Shown here in pieces: positions 52,531 to 63,671 of a DNA stretch of 64,000 nt. Location of the stretch: positions 83,555-147,554 of the forward strand of contig JAJYUA010000004.1 in assembly GCA_021792755.1 (NCBI GenBank), read 5' to 3'. The first letter of the stretch is position 1. Each line of letters starts with the position of its first letter. The notes beneath the pieces are model-generated. The model worked only from the letters and a program-made list of their open reading frames with translations, made no database searches and was not told the origin of the DNA. Made by a program: the position numbers and the translations under genes. The DNA is from Pseudomonadota bacterium (lineage in GTDB: Bacteria > Pseudomonadota > Gammaproteobacteria > Steroidobacterales > Steroidobacteraceae).

Positions 52531-53379
52531 ATGCGCATCCTCACCACCATCGCGGAAGTCCGCGCGCAGGCGCGGCTCTGGCGCCGGGCGGGGCGGCGGA
52601 TCGTCTTCGTGCCGACCATGGGCAACCTGCACGCCGGGCACCTCAGCCTGATCGAGGCCGCGCGCGCCCATGGCGATCACTTCATCGCCAGCATCTTCGT
52701 CAACCCGATGCAGTTCGGCCCCAACGAGGACTTCGCGCACTATCCGCGCACGCCGCAGCGCGACGAGCAGATGCTGCGGCAAGCCGGTTGCGACCTGATG
52801 TTCATGCCGGATGTGGCCGAGATATACCCCCACGGCCCGCAGCGCGCCGCGCGGGTGGAAGTGCCGGGGCTGTCGTCCATTTTGTGCGGTGAGTTCCGGC
52901 CCGGGCACTTCGAGGGCGTCACCACGGTGGTGGCCAAGCTCTTTCACATCGTGCAGCCCGACGCCGCGGTCTTCGGCGAGAAGGATTTCCAACAGCTGAC
53001 CATCATCCGGCGGATGGTGACGGAGCTTTGCATGCCGGTCGAGATCATCGCCGCGCCCACGGTGCGCGATGCCGACGGACTCGCCATGAGCTCGCGCAAC
53101 CAGTACCTCACCGCCGAGGAGCGCGCCAGGGCGCCCGCCATCCACCGGACGCTGCAAGCGGCCGCGCTTCGCTTGAGCGCGGGCGAGCAGGACTATGCCG
53201 GGATCGAGCGCTGCGGAATCGAAGCGCTCGCGAGCGAGGGCTTCCGGCCCGATTACTTCGCGGTCCGCCGCGCCGAGGATCTGCAGGCCGCGCAGCCCGA
53301 CACCCGACACCTGGTGGTGTTGACCGCGGCGCGGCTCGGCAAGGCGCGGCTCATCGACAACCTGCAGGTGAGGCGCTAG
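52531..53379 (+). CDS. panC: Pantothenate synthetase
   Basis: 282 aa. Joins pantoate and beta-alanine with ATP. Nucleotide-binding HxGH is in VPTMGNLHAGHLSLIEAA; FVNPMQFGPNEDF, VFGEKDFQQL, and the KMSKS-like AMSSRNQYL are all present. Its stop overlaps the convergent queG stop by four bases. panD is not in the window. Confidence 0.97.
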   Translation: MRILTTIAEVRAQARLWRRAGRRIVFVPTMGNLHAGHLSLIEAARAHGDHFIASIFVNPMQFGPNEDFAHYPRTPQRDEQMLRQAGCDLMFMPDVAEIYPHGPQRAARVEVPGLSSILCGEFRPGHFEGVTTVVAKLFHIVQPDAAVFGEKDFQQLTIIRRMVTELCMPVEIIAAPTVRDADGLAMSSRNQYLTAEERARAPAIHRTLQAAALRLSAGEQDYAGIERCGIEALASEGFRPDYFAVRRAEDLQAAQPDTRHLVVLTAARLGKARLIDNLQVRR

Positions 53380-54452
53380 GGGCTCGAGGCGGTGTGCGCG
53401 CGCTGGCGCGCCAGGGCCCACTCGATGTGCTCGCGCACCAGCGCGGAAGGGTCGTTGCGGCGCCGGTGCAGCGCCTCGATCGCTGCGCCGGAGCCGGGGG
53501 CATTGCCGAGCGCGACCGCGATGTTCCGTGACCAGCGCAGGTAGCCGATCCGGTAGATGGCCGAGCCGCGCATCCGTTGCTCGAATTGCGCCTCGGACCA
53601 GGCGAACAGCTCCGTCAACCGCGGCGCATCGAGGCCGTGACGCACCTTGAAGTCGGGGTGCGAGGCGGCGCGCGCGAACTTGTTCCAGGGGCACACCAGC
53701 TGGCAGTCGTCGCAGCCGTAGATGCGGTTGCCCATGGCCGGGCGCAGCGAGTGCGGAATGGCCCCGGCGTACTCGATGGTCAGATACGAGATACAGCGGC
53801 GCGCATCCAACCGGTAGGGAGCCACGATGGCCGCCGTGGGGCAGGCCGGGATGCACGCCGTGCACGTGCCGCAGTGCGCGCTCGCGGGCTCATCGGCCGG
53901 CAGCGGCAGGTCGGTGAGGATTTCCCCGAGGAAGAACCACGAGCCCGCATCCGCGGCGATGAGGTTGGTGTGCTTGCCGATCCAGCCGAGGCCGGCCTCG
54001 CGCGCCAGCGCCTTCTCCAACACCGGCGCGCTGTCGACGCAGACCCGATAGCCGAACGGTCCGATGCGCTCGGCCACTTCCGCGGCGAGCCGCGCCAGGG
54101 CCTTGCGCAGCACCTTGTGATAGTCGCGGCCGAGGGCGTAGCGGGAGATGTAGCCGGCTTGCCGGTCGGCGAGCGCCTCGCCGGCGTCGCGGGCCTCGCC
54201 CGGCCAGTAATCCATGCGCGCGCTGATCAGGCGCACGGTGCCGGGGACGAGCTCGCGCGGCCGGCTGCGCTTGCGGCCGTGCCGCTGCATGTAGTGCATC
54301 TCACCGTGGAATCCGGCATCGAGCCACTCGAGCAGGCGGCGCTCGTCCTCGGGGATCTCCAGGCGCGCCACGCCGAGGCGCCCGAAGCCGAGCTCGCGGG
54401 CTCGCGAGGCCAGCTCGCGCTTGATCGCGGCGAGATCGAGCGGCTGGATCAT
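53376..54452 (-). CDS. queG: Epoxyqueuosine reductase
   Basis: 358 aa, last step of queuosine synthesis in tRNA, cobalamin dependent. Two [4Fe-4S] motifs, CGTCTACIPACP and CDDCQLVCPWNKFA, and the N-terminal HGEMHYMQRH typical of the family. The gene is divergent from nnrD with only 26 bp between start codons. A C-terminal HEAT-like extension is short. Confidence 0.96.
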   Translation of the reverse strand: MIQPLDLAAIKRELASRARELGFGRLGVARLEIPEDERRLLEWLDAGFHGEMHYMQRHGRKRSRPRELVPGTVRLISARMDYWPGEARDAGEALADRQAGYISRYALGRDYHKVLRKALARLAAEVAERIGPFGYRVCVDSAPVLEKALAREAGLGWIGKHTNLIAADAGSWFFLGEILTDLPLPADEPASAHCGTCTACIPACPTAAIVAPYRLDARRCISYLTIEYAGAIPHSLRPAMGNRIYGCDDCQLVCPWNKFARAASHPDFKVRHGLDAPRLTELFAWSEAQFEQRMRGSAIYRIGYLRWSRNIAVALGNAPGSGAAIEALHRRRNDPSALVREHIEWALARQRAHTASSP

Positions 54453-54471
54453 GGTGTCCTCACCAGGCCAG

Positions 54472-54477
54472 TATAAT
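54472..54477 (+). promoter_or_regulatory. TATAAT directly before the nnrD start
   Basis: A perfect -10 hexamer ends one base before ATG 54479; the expected transcription start is at about 54484-54485, where a second in-frame ATG (54485) lies. No -35 of quality and no Shine-Dalgarno are visible. Suggests a leaderless mRNA from 54485. Confidence 0.45.
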
Positions 54478-54478
54478 C

Positions 54479-55963
54479 ATGCCCATGGCGCTACCGGTCT
54501 CACTCTATTCCACCGCGCAGGTTCGCGCCCTCGATACGTACGCGATCGAGACGCTGGGCATCGCCGGCTATACCCTCATGCAGCGTGCGGGGGAGGCGGC
54601 GCTGCGCTGCTTGCACACGCGCTGGCCCGTGGCACGAGGCGTGGCGATCGTGTGTGGACCGGGAAACAACGGCGGCGACGGCTATGTGCTCGCCCGCCTG
54701 GCGCGTGCGGCCGGACTCACGGTCACCGTGCTCGCGGCGAGCCCGCCCGATCGGCTCAAGGGCGATGCGCAAGAAGCGTTCAAGGCCTGGCTCGCCTGCG
54801 GCGGGCAGGCGCAACCGTATGCGCCCCGGGTGCTCGAGCACGAGGGGATCCTCGTCGATGCCCTGCTCGGAACGGGTCTGCGCGGGGAGGTCCGCGGGCA
54901 GCTCTCGCGTGTCATCCGTGACATCAACGCCGCCGGGCGCCCGGTCCTTGCGCTCGATGTCCCCTCGGGGCTCGACAGCGATACCGGCATGCCGCTCGGG
55001 GACGCGGTGCGCGCCGACTGCACCATCACCTTCGTGGGGTTGAAGACGGGGCTGTTCGTGGGCGATGGCCCGCAGTACTGCGGAACCGTGTTCTTCGATG
55101 ACCTGGGGCTGGGCGCTTCGCTTGCCAACCCGCCGCCGGCGCGCATCGAGCGCATCGTGGAGACCGAGATCGAGCGGGCGCTGCCGCGGCGGGCGCGCTC
55201 GGCGCACAAAGGGGATTTCGGGCGCGTGCTGATCGTGGGCGGGGGAGCGGGCATGCCGGGAGCGGCGCGCCTGGCGGGCGAGGCCTGTCTGCGTGTCGGA
55301 GCGGGCCTGGTGACCGTGGCGGTGGCGCCGCAGAATGTTCCGGCCGTCTCGGCCGCACGGCCCGAGCTCATCTGCCTGCCGTGGACCGGGCCGGGGGAGC
55401 TCAGCGAGGCCCTCGAGCACGCCGAGCTCATCGCCATCGGTCCGGGGCTTGGCCGCACCGATTGGGCGCGCGCGGCGCTGCACGCCGTGCTCGGCGCCGG
55501 CAAGCCTGTGGTGCTCGACGCGGATGCGCTCAACCTCATCGCCGAGTCCGGCGCAAGCGCGCAGGGGCAGTGGGTGCTCACTCCGCATCCGGGCGAGGCC
55601 GGCCGGCTGCTGGGGATTTCGAGCGCCGAGGTGCAGCGGGACCGTCTCGGGGCGCTCGAGCGCCTGACGGCCCGATATGGCGGCATCGTGGTGCTCAAGG
55701 GCGCCGGCACGCTGGTCGGCGGGCCGGGGCGTACGCCGGCGCTGTGCGAGCGCGGTAACCCCGGCATGGCCAGTCCAGGCATGGGCGATGTGCTCACCGG
55801 GGTCATTGCCGGCATTCTCGCCCAGTGCCGCGATCCATGGCTCGCCGCCCGCGCGGGCGTGCTGGCGCACGCGCTGGCGGGCGATGCGGCGGCCCGCAAA
55901 GGCGAGCGGGGGCTGTTGGCAGGCGATGTGATCGAGGAGCTGCGTCCCTGCATCAACTACTGA
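54479..55963 (+). CDS. nnrD: Bifunctional NAD(P)HX epimerase/dehydratase
   Basis: 494 aa, repairs hydrated NAD(P)H. N-terminal epimerase: VCGPGNNGGDGYVLARLA, ALDVPSGLDSDTG. C-terminal dehydratase of ribokinase-like fold: HKGDFGRVLIVGGGAGMPGA, LTPHPGEAGRLLG, and the active-site loop GNPGMASPGMGDVLTG, which reads GMGD where GTGD is usual. ATG 54479 or 54485 could start it. The 3' end contains the binding site and start of tsaE. This nnrD-tsaE-amidase-mutL order is that of E. coli. Confidence 0.95.
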   Translation: MPMALPVSLYSTAQVRALDTYAIETLGIAGYTLMQRAGEAALRCLHTRWPVARGVAIVCGPGNNGGDGYVLARLARAAGLTVTVLAASPPDRLKGDAQEAFKAWLACGGQAQPYAPRVLEHEGILVDALLGTGLRGEVRGQLSRVIRDINAAGRPVLALDVPSGLDSDTGMPLGDAVRADCTITFVGLKTGLFVGDGPQYCGTVFFDDLGLGASLANPPPARIERIVETEIERALPRRARSAHKGDFGRVLIVGGGAGMPGAARLAGEACLRVGAGLVTVAVAPQNVPAVSAARPELICLPWTGPGELSEALEHAELIAIGPGLGRTDWARAALHAVLGAGKPVVLDADALNLIAESGASAQGQWVLTPHPGEAGRLLGISSAEVQRDRLGALERLTARYGGIVVLKGAGTLVGGPGRTPALCERGNPGMASPGMGDVLTGVIAGILAQCRDPWLAARAGVLAHALAGDAAARKGERGLLAGDVIEELRPCINY

Positions 55964-56427
55964 AGGCGGCCGAGGACACCGAGGAGCTGGGCGAGCGGCT
56001 GGCGAGGGCGCGGCCCGCCGCCGGCGAGCCGCTCGCGGTGCTGTACCTGACCGGAGAGCTCGGCGCGGGCAAGACCACGCTCGCACGGGGCTTCCTGCGG
56101 GCCTGCGGCATTGCGGACACGATCCGCAGTCCGACTTATACGCTGGCGCAGGCGTACGAGAGCGGGCCGCAGACACTGCTGCACGCGGATCTGTATCGGC
56201 TCAAGGATGCCGCGGAGCTCGAGCACCTGGGCCTGACCGAATGGGCGCGGCCGGGCTGCCTGTGGCTCATCGAGTGGCCGCAGCGGGGCGGGGAGCTGCT
56301 GGCGCCCGCCGATCTGGTCGTGACCCTGGCGGCCGGGCCGGAGGGGCACGAAGCGTTCCTCACCGCGGGAACGGCCGCCGGCGCGGCCTGGCTCGCCCGG
56401 ATGGGCGACAAGGTGAGCGAGAGTTGA
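55948..56427 (+). CDS. tsaE: tRNA threonylcarbamoyladenosine biosynthesis ATPase TsaE, apparent CTG start
   Basis: 159 aa (E. coli 153). Walker A GELGAGKTTLARGF near residue 36, SPTYTLAQAY and HADLYRL, LIEWPQRGGELL are standard. ATPase partner of TsaB/TsaD for the t6A modification. The frame has no ATG, GTG or TTG near the homologous start: the nearest upstream ATG (55837) would add 37 residues from within nnrD. A CTG at 55948 gives a family-length protein and has GAGGAG eight bases upstream, so I call CTG. It overlaps nnrD by 16 bases. Confidence 0.9.
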   Translation: MHQLLKAAEDTEELGERLARARPAAGEPLAVLYLTGELGAGKTTLARGFLRACGIADTIRSPTYTLAQAYESGPQTLLHADLYRLKDAAELEHLGLTEWARPGCLWLIEWPQRGGELLAPADLVVTLAAGPEGHEAFLTAGTAAGAAWLARMGDKVSES

Positions 56428-56454
56428 AAGCTTAGCGCACAAATCGTAGATTAG

Positions 56455-57699
56455 ATGTCAACGAGTGCCGCGAAGCTCATGATCAGAAAGATTTTTTGTC
56501 TCGTGCTCCTCCTCCTCCTCGGAGCGGGGCTGATGCGGCCTGCGCCGGCGACGGCGGCCGATGCGCGCTTGAATGGGGTGCTCCTTTCCAGGATCGGCGG
56601 CGGCACGCGGGCGTACCTCTATCTTTCCCGCCGTACCCAGGCGAGATACTTCACGCTCGATCACCCCTACCGGGCGGTGATCGACCTCGAGCGCACGCAG
56701 TTGGGCCAGGCCGTGCGGCTGCCGCAACAATGGGGCCTGGTGAGCCACACCCGCGTCGGGGTCCGGCCGAACGGGGCGCTGAGAGTGGTGTTCGTCCTGC
56801 GATCGGCCGCCGCCGTGCACCTCACCTGGCAGCCCGGCGCCCGCGGCGGGCAGCAGCTTCTGATCCGCCTGTCCGGCGGCGCGGCGCCTGCCGCGACCGC
56901 CGCCCGCGGGCCCACTGCCGTTGCCGTGGCGAATGCTCCCCCGGACAGCGGCCGCGACATCATCATCGCGGTCGACCCGGGCCACGGCGGCATCGATCCC
57001 GGCACGATCGGCGCCTATGGCACGGAGGAAAAGACCATCACCCTCGCCATCGGAAAGCTCCTGGCGCAGCGCATCGATGCGCAGCGCGGCCTGCGGGCCG
57101 TGCTCACCCGCGACACCGATGTATTCGTGCCGCTGCGCGAGCGGCGGGAGATCGCGCAGCGGGCGCATGCGGACCTGTTCGTCTCCATCCACTGCAACTC
57201 GGTGTGGGATCACGCCATCAAGGGCGCCCAGGTGTACATTCTGTCGCTGCACGGGGCCTCGAGCGAAGCGGCCCGCATCCTCGCCGAGCACGAGAACGCT
57301 GCGGATCTAAGGGGCGGCGTGCAGCTCAATGACAAGTCGCGCACCCTGGCGGCGGTGCTGCTCAATCTGTCGCAAACGGCGACCATCAGCGAGAGCATGA
57401 CGGCCGCCCGCGACGTGGTGCGTGCGATGGACGGCTCGGTGCCCGTCCGCAGTCGACAGGTGCAGGATGCCAACTTCGTGGTGCTGCGATCCCCCGACAT
57501 TCCCTCCATGCTGATCGAGACCGACTATCTGTCCGATCCGGTGGAGGCGCTGAAGCTGCGCACGTACTGGTACCAGAAGCGGATCGCGGATGCGATTTTC
57601 CGCGGCATTCTCGCCTACTTCCGCGCCCATCCTCCTTCCGGCACCCTCTTCGCCGAGGAGCGCCAGGCGCGCATGAATCGGCTGCTCGCGCGCAACTGA
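56455..57699 (+). CDS. amiC: N-acetylmuramoyl-L-alanine amidase (AmiC/AmiB type)
   Basis: 414 aa periplasmic zinc amidase that splits septal peptidoglycan. A basic N-terminus and hydrophobic leader (KIFCLVLLLLLGAGL) for export; an AMIN domain (about residues 40-145); a linker; then Amidase_3 with zinc ligands in DPGHGG, the glutamate after GAYGTEEK, SIHCN, and the catalytic glutamate of IETDYLSDP. There is a helical insert (AAVLLNLSQTATISESM) that normally blocks the site until EnvC/NlpD activation. Start ATG 56455; ATG 56479 is an alternative. Confidence 0.95.
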   Translation: MSTSAAKLMIRKIFCLVLLLLLGAGLMRPAPATAADARLNGVLLSRIGGGTRAYLYLSRRTQARYFTLDHPYRAVIDLERTQLGQAVRLPQQWGLVSHTRVGVRPNGALRVVFVLRSAAAVHLTWQPGARGGQQLLIRLSGGAAPAATAARGPTAVAVANAPPDSGRDIIIAVDPGHGGIDPGTIGAYGTEEKTITLAIGKLLAQRIDAQRGLRAVLTRDTDVFVPLRERREIAQRAHADLFVSIHCNSVWDHAIKGAQVYILSLHGASSEAARILAEHENAADLRGGVQLNDKSRTLAAVLLNLSQTATISESMTAARDVVRAMDGSVPVRSRQVQDANFVVLRSPDIPSMLIETDYLSDPVEALKLRTYWYQKRIADAIFRGILAYFRAHPPSGTLFAEERQARMNRLLARN

Positions 57700-57721
57700 G
57701 CTCGTGGAGCGCGCCGCACGT

Positions 57722-57752
57722 AAAACAGTCCTGTCCGCGACAGGGTCGTTTT
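57722..57752. terminator. Symmetric hairpin between amiC and mutL
   Basis: Inner stem CCTGTC-CGC-GACAGG (57730-57744), flanked by AAAAC on the left and GTTTT on the right which also pair. The T-run on the plus strand and A-run on the other side make it look like a bidirectional intrinsic terminator; a mutL-proximal operator is possible. Confidence 0.55.
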
Positions 57753-57789
57753 ATGATGCGCTGCGAACCGGTCAGCAGTCATAGGCCCC

Positions 57790-59625
57790 ATGCCCATCCG
57801 CATCCTGCCCGATGAGCTCATCGACCAGATCGCCGCCGGCGAAGTGATCGAGCGGCCCGCCTCGGTCGTCAAAGAGCTGGTCGAGAACAGCCTCGATGCG
57901 GGCGCGCGGCGCATCGAAGTCGATATCGAGCAGGGCGGCGTGGGCCTGATCCGCGTGCGCGACGACGGTCACGGCATCGCGGCAGGGGAGCTGGCGGTGG
58001 CGATCTGCCGCCACGCCACCAGCAAGATCGCCGAGCTCGCGGATCTGGAGGCGATCGCCACGCTCGGGTTTCGCGGCGAGGCGCTGCCTTCCATCGGCTC
58101 GGTTTCCCGGCTGCGGCTCGTCTCGCATCCGCCGCACGCCGAATACGGCGCCGAGATCGGCGTAGAGGGCGGCACGGTCACCCCGACGCGGCCCGCTGCC
58201 CATCCCACGGGTACGACCATCGAGGTGAGCAACCTTTTCTACAATGTTCCGGCGCGACGCAAATTCGTGCGCAGCGCCGCGACTGAGCTCGGACACATCG
58301 CGCGCCTGCTCGAGCGATTGGCATTGTCCCGCCCGGACGTGTCGTTTCGCCTGCGCAGCGGCGAGCGTGTGCTGCTCGAGGCGCCTGCCTCGCCGCAGGC
58401 CGTTGCAGGCGACGGTGCCGACGAAGACAGAGTGGCGCAAGTGCTCGGCAGGGAGTTCATCGACAACGCGCTCGCCGTGAGCCATCGCGCAGGCCCCGTG
58501 CGCCTCGCCGGCTGGATTGGCCTGCCCACGGCCTCGCGGGCGCAGCCCGATCATCAGTACTGGTTCGTAAACGATCGCAACGTGCGCGACAAGCTGCTCA
58601 TGAGCGCGGTGCGCCTCGGTTACCGGGATGTGCTGTACCACGGCCGGCATCCGGCGTACGTGCTGCACTTGTGGCTCGATCCGCGCCTGGTGGACGTCAA
58701 TGCGCATCCGGCCAAGCTCGAAGTGCGCTTCCGCGACAGCCGTCAGGTCCACGAATTCATCCTGCGCGCCATCGAGCGGGCACTGGCCGGCACCAAGCCC
58801 GGCGAGGCCGCTGCCGCGGCGAACGCCGCGCCCTTGCTGGCCGGCGCCTCCACCGGCTCAGCCGCGGCGTTCTCGCCCGGAGTGTTGCCTTTGCGCGAGG
58901 CCGTGCCGTCCGCCTCACGCAATCCGTGGGGCCTCACCGCCGCCGTGCGCGAACCAGGCGATTGGCGCAGCGATGCGCGGGTCGGCGGACCGGACAGGGA
59001 CGAAGGAGGTCAGGTCCTGCCCGGGGAGGCAGCGCGGGCTGACTTGCCGCTCGGCATGGCGCTCGCGCAGCTGCACGGCATCTACATCCTGGCGCAGAGC
59101 CGTGACGGCCTCATTCTCATCGACATGCACGCGGCGCACGAGCGGGTGTTGTACGAACAGCTCAAGGCCGCCCGGACGGCCGGTCCGCCGGCCTCGCAGC
59201 ATCTGCTCGAGCCGCTCGTGCTGCAGTTGAAGCCGTACGAGCTCGAGTCGGTGCTGCAGCAGAGGGCTTCGTGGGAGCTGGCGGGCTTCGAGCTCGACGC
59301 GCTCGGGCCCACGCGCCTGGCGTTGCGCCGCATCCCGGCGCTGCTCGCCGCGGAGCAGGTCGTGGATATTGTCAAATCCATCGCGCAGGAGCCGGGAGGC
59401 GAAGGCGGGCTCCATCATCTCGAGGAGGCCGCCGACCGATTCCTCGGCACGCTCGCGTGCCGCACCGCGATCCATGCCCGGCGCCGGCTCACGCTGCCTG
59501 AGATGGATGCGCTGTTGCGGCAGATGGAGTCCACCGAGCGAGCCAACCAATGCAACCACGGCCGCCCGACCTGGACCCGGCTGACGCTCAAGGAGCTCGA
59601 TCAGCTGTTTCTGCGGGGGCGTTGA
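57790..59625 (+). CDS. mutL: DNA mismatch repair protein MutL with endonuclease motif
   Basis: 611 aa. GHKL ATPase N-terminus: AAGEVIERPASVVKELVENSLDAG, DDGHGI, ATSKIAELADLEAIATLGFRGEALPSI, then the linker of about 100 residues. C-terminal domain: LIDMHAAHERVLYE near residue 445 is the DxHAxxExxxxE endonuclease motif (M in place of Q), with ACRTAIHA and CNHGRPTW as the further metal-site motifs. E. coli MutL lacks this motif, so here MutL itself probably nicks DNA and mutH may be absent. The stop overlaps the miaA ATG by one base. Confidence 0.97.
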   Translation: MPIRILPDELIDQIAAGEVIERPASVVKELVENSLDAGARRIEVDIEQGGVGLIRVRDDGHGIAAGELAVAICRHATSKIAELADLEAIATLGFRGEALPSIGSVSRLRLVSHPPHAEYGAEIGVEGGTVTPTRPAAHPTGTTIEVSNLFYNVPARRKFVRSAATELGHIARLLERLALSRPDVSFRLRSGERVLLEAPASPQAVAGDGADEDRVAQVLGREFIDNALAVSHRAGPVRLAGWIGLPTASRAQPDHQYWFVNDRNVRDKLLMSAVRLGYRDVLYHGRHPAYVLHLWLDPRLVDVNAHPAKLEVRFRDSRQVHEFILRAIERALAGTKPGEAAAAANAAPLLAGASTGSAAAFSPGVLPLREAVPSASRNPWGLTAAVREPGDWRSDARVGGPDRDEGGQVLPGEAARADLPLGMALAQLHGIYILAQSRDGLILIDMHAAHERVLYEQLKAARTAGPPASQHLLEPLVLQLKPYELESVLQQRASWELAGFELDALGPTRLALRRIPALLAAEQVVDIVKSIAQEPGGEGGLHHLEEAADRFLGTLACRTAIHARRRLTLPEMDALLRQMESTERANQCNHGRPTWTRLTLKELDQLFLRGR

Positions 59626-60593
59626 TGCTCCTCGGCCCCCCCGCTGCGGGCGCCGGCTCGCCCCTTCCGGTGTACGTCCTGACCGGCCCGACCGGCACGG
59701 GCAAGAGCGACTGGGCGCTGCGACTGGCTGAAGCGGCGCCGGTGGAAATCGTGAGCGTCGATTCGGCCCAGGTCTACCGCGGGCTTGACATCGGGACCGC
59801 CAAGCCCGGCAAGTCCATTCAGGAGCGCATCGCCCATCACCTCATCGATCTATGCGATGCGGCCGAGAGCTACTCGGCGGGCCGCTTCGTGAACGACGCG
59901 CTGCAGTGCATCGCCGCCGTCCATTCCCGCAGACGGGTGCCGCTGCTCGTGGGCGGCACCATGCTCTATCTGCGTGCATTGTTGAGCGGTCTGGCGCCGC
60001 TTCCCCCGGCATCCCCGCAGCTGCGCCGTGACCTCGATGCGCGGGCACTGCGCATCGGCTGGCCGGCACTGCACGCCGAGCTTGCCCGGCTCGATCCGCT
60101 TGCCGCCGAGCGGATCGGCCCCCACGACCGTCAGCGCATCCAGCGCGCACTGGAGGTCTGCCTGGTCACGGGGCGGCGGCTCTCGGAGCTGCAGCGTCAG
60201 CGGGTGAATCCGCTGGAGGGCTTGCCGCTTTCGCTTTGGGCGCTGGTCCCGCCTGAGCGAGACTGGCTGCACAGGCGCTTGGCGGGTCGCTTCCACGCCA
60301 TGATGCAGGCCGGCTTTCTGGAAGAGGTGAGGGGGCTGCGCGCCCGCGGCGATCTTTGCGCGCACCATCCCTCGATGCGGGCGGTCGGCTACCGCCAGCT
60401 CTGGGCGCATCTGCAGGGCGAGTGGGGTCTCAGCGAGGCGATCGAGCGCGGCATTGCCGCCACCCGGCAGCTCGCCAAGCGCCAGCTCACCTGGATGCGC
60501 TCGCAGACCCTGTTCCGGTGTCTCGATCCGGAGACGGACGAGCAGTCGTGGAATCGCGACGCATGCCGGGAGTTGCGGGGACTTGGTCTTTGA
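59625..60593 (+). CDS. miaA: tRNA dimethylallyltransferase
   Basis: 322 aa; modifies A37 of tRNAs reading UNN codons. P-loop LTGPTGTGKSDWA, then VSVDSAQVYRGLDIGTAKP, HHLIDL, and LVGGTMLYLRALLSGL. The ATG at 59625 shares its A with the mutL stop TGA; longer in-frame sequence belongs to a mutL shadow. Standard mutL-miaA-hfq order. Confidence 0.96.
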   Translation: MLLGPPAAGAGSPLPVYVLTGPTGTGKSDWALRLAEAAPVEIVSVDSAQVYRGLDIGTAKPGKSIQERIAHHLIDLCDAAESYSAGRFVNDALQCIAAVHSRRRVPLLVGGTMLYLRALLSGLAPLPPASPQLRRDLDARALRIGWPALHAELARLDPLAAERIGPHDRQRIQRALEVCLVTGRRLSELQRQRVNPLEGLPLSLWALVPPERDWLHRRLAGRFHAMMQAGFLEEVRGLRARGDLCAHHPSMRAVGYRQLWAHLQGEWGLSEAIERGIAATRQLAKRQLTWMRSQTLFRCLDPETDEQSWNRDACRELRGLGL

Positions 60594-60735
60594 ATCGGGC
60601 CGCATGTTAAGATCATCCGGTCGCTACTTTCGCCCGCCGCGGAGGCGGACGCTTGCATGACCACCGAAAGAGGACGCCCGCTGGCGCTCCCCACCCCCCC
60701 GAACAAATAAAAGTCGCGAGAACAAGGAGAACCCG

Positions 60736-60984
60736 ATGGCCAAAGGCCAGACGCTTCAAGATCCTTTCCTGAACGCACTCCGCAAGGAACGGGTGCCCGT
60801 TTCCATCTACCTCGTCAACGGGATCAAGTTGCAAGGTCAGATCGACTCGTTCGACCAGTTTGTCGTGCTGCTGAAGAACAGCGTCAGCCAGATGGTCTAC
60901 AAGCACGCCATTTCCACGGTCGTGCCTGCACGCAACGTCCGTCTGGCCACGGACGAGGAAAGCGCGGAGCCGTCGGTCGAGTGA
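60736..60984 (+). CDS. hfq: RNA chaperone Hfq
   Basis: 82 aa hexameric Sm-like protein that pairs small RNAs with mRNAs. Sm1 ([20 protein letters not shown]) and Sm2 ([20 protein letters not shown]) are intact, with the N-terminal QDPFLNALR proximal face. AAGGAG lies seven bases before the ATG. The C-terminal tail is short ([13 protein letters not shown]). The 140-bp gap after miaA probably holds an own promoter. Confidence 0.98.
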   Translation: MAKGQTLQDPFLNALRKERVPVSIYLVNGIKLQGQIDSFDQFVVLLKNSVSQMVYKHAISTVVPARNVRLATDEESAEPSVE

Positions 60985-61020
60985 AGGGTGACTTGATCTG
61001 CTCGTGCCGGGAAGCGCCAG

Positions 61021-63668
<2,648 letters not shown>

Positions 63669-63671
<3 letters not shown>

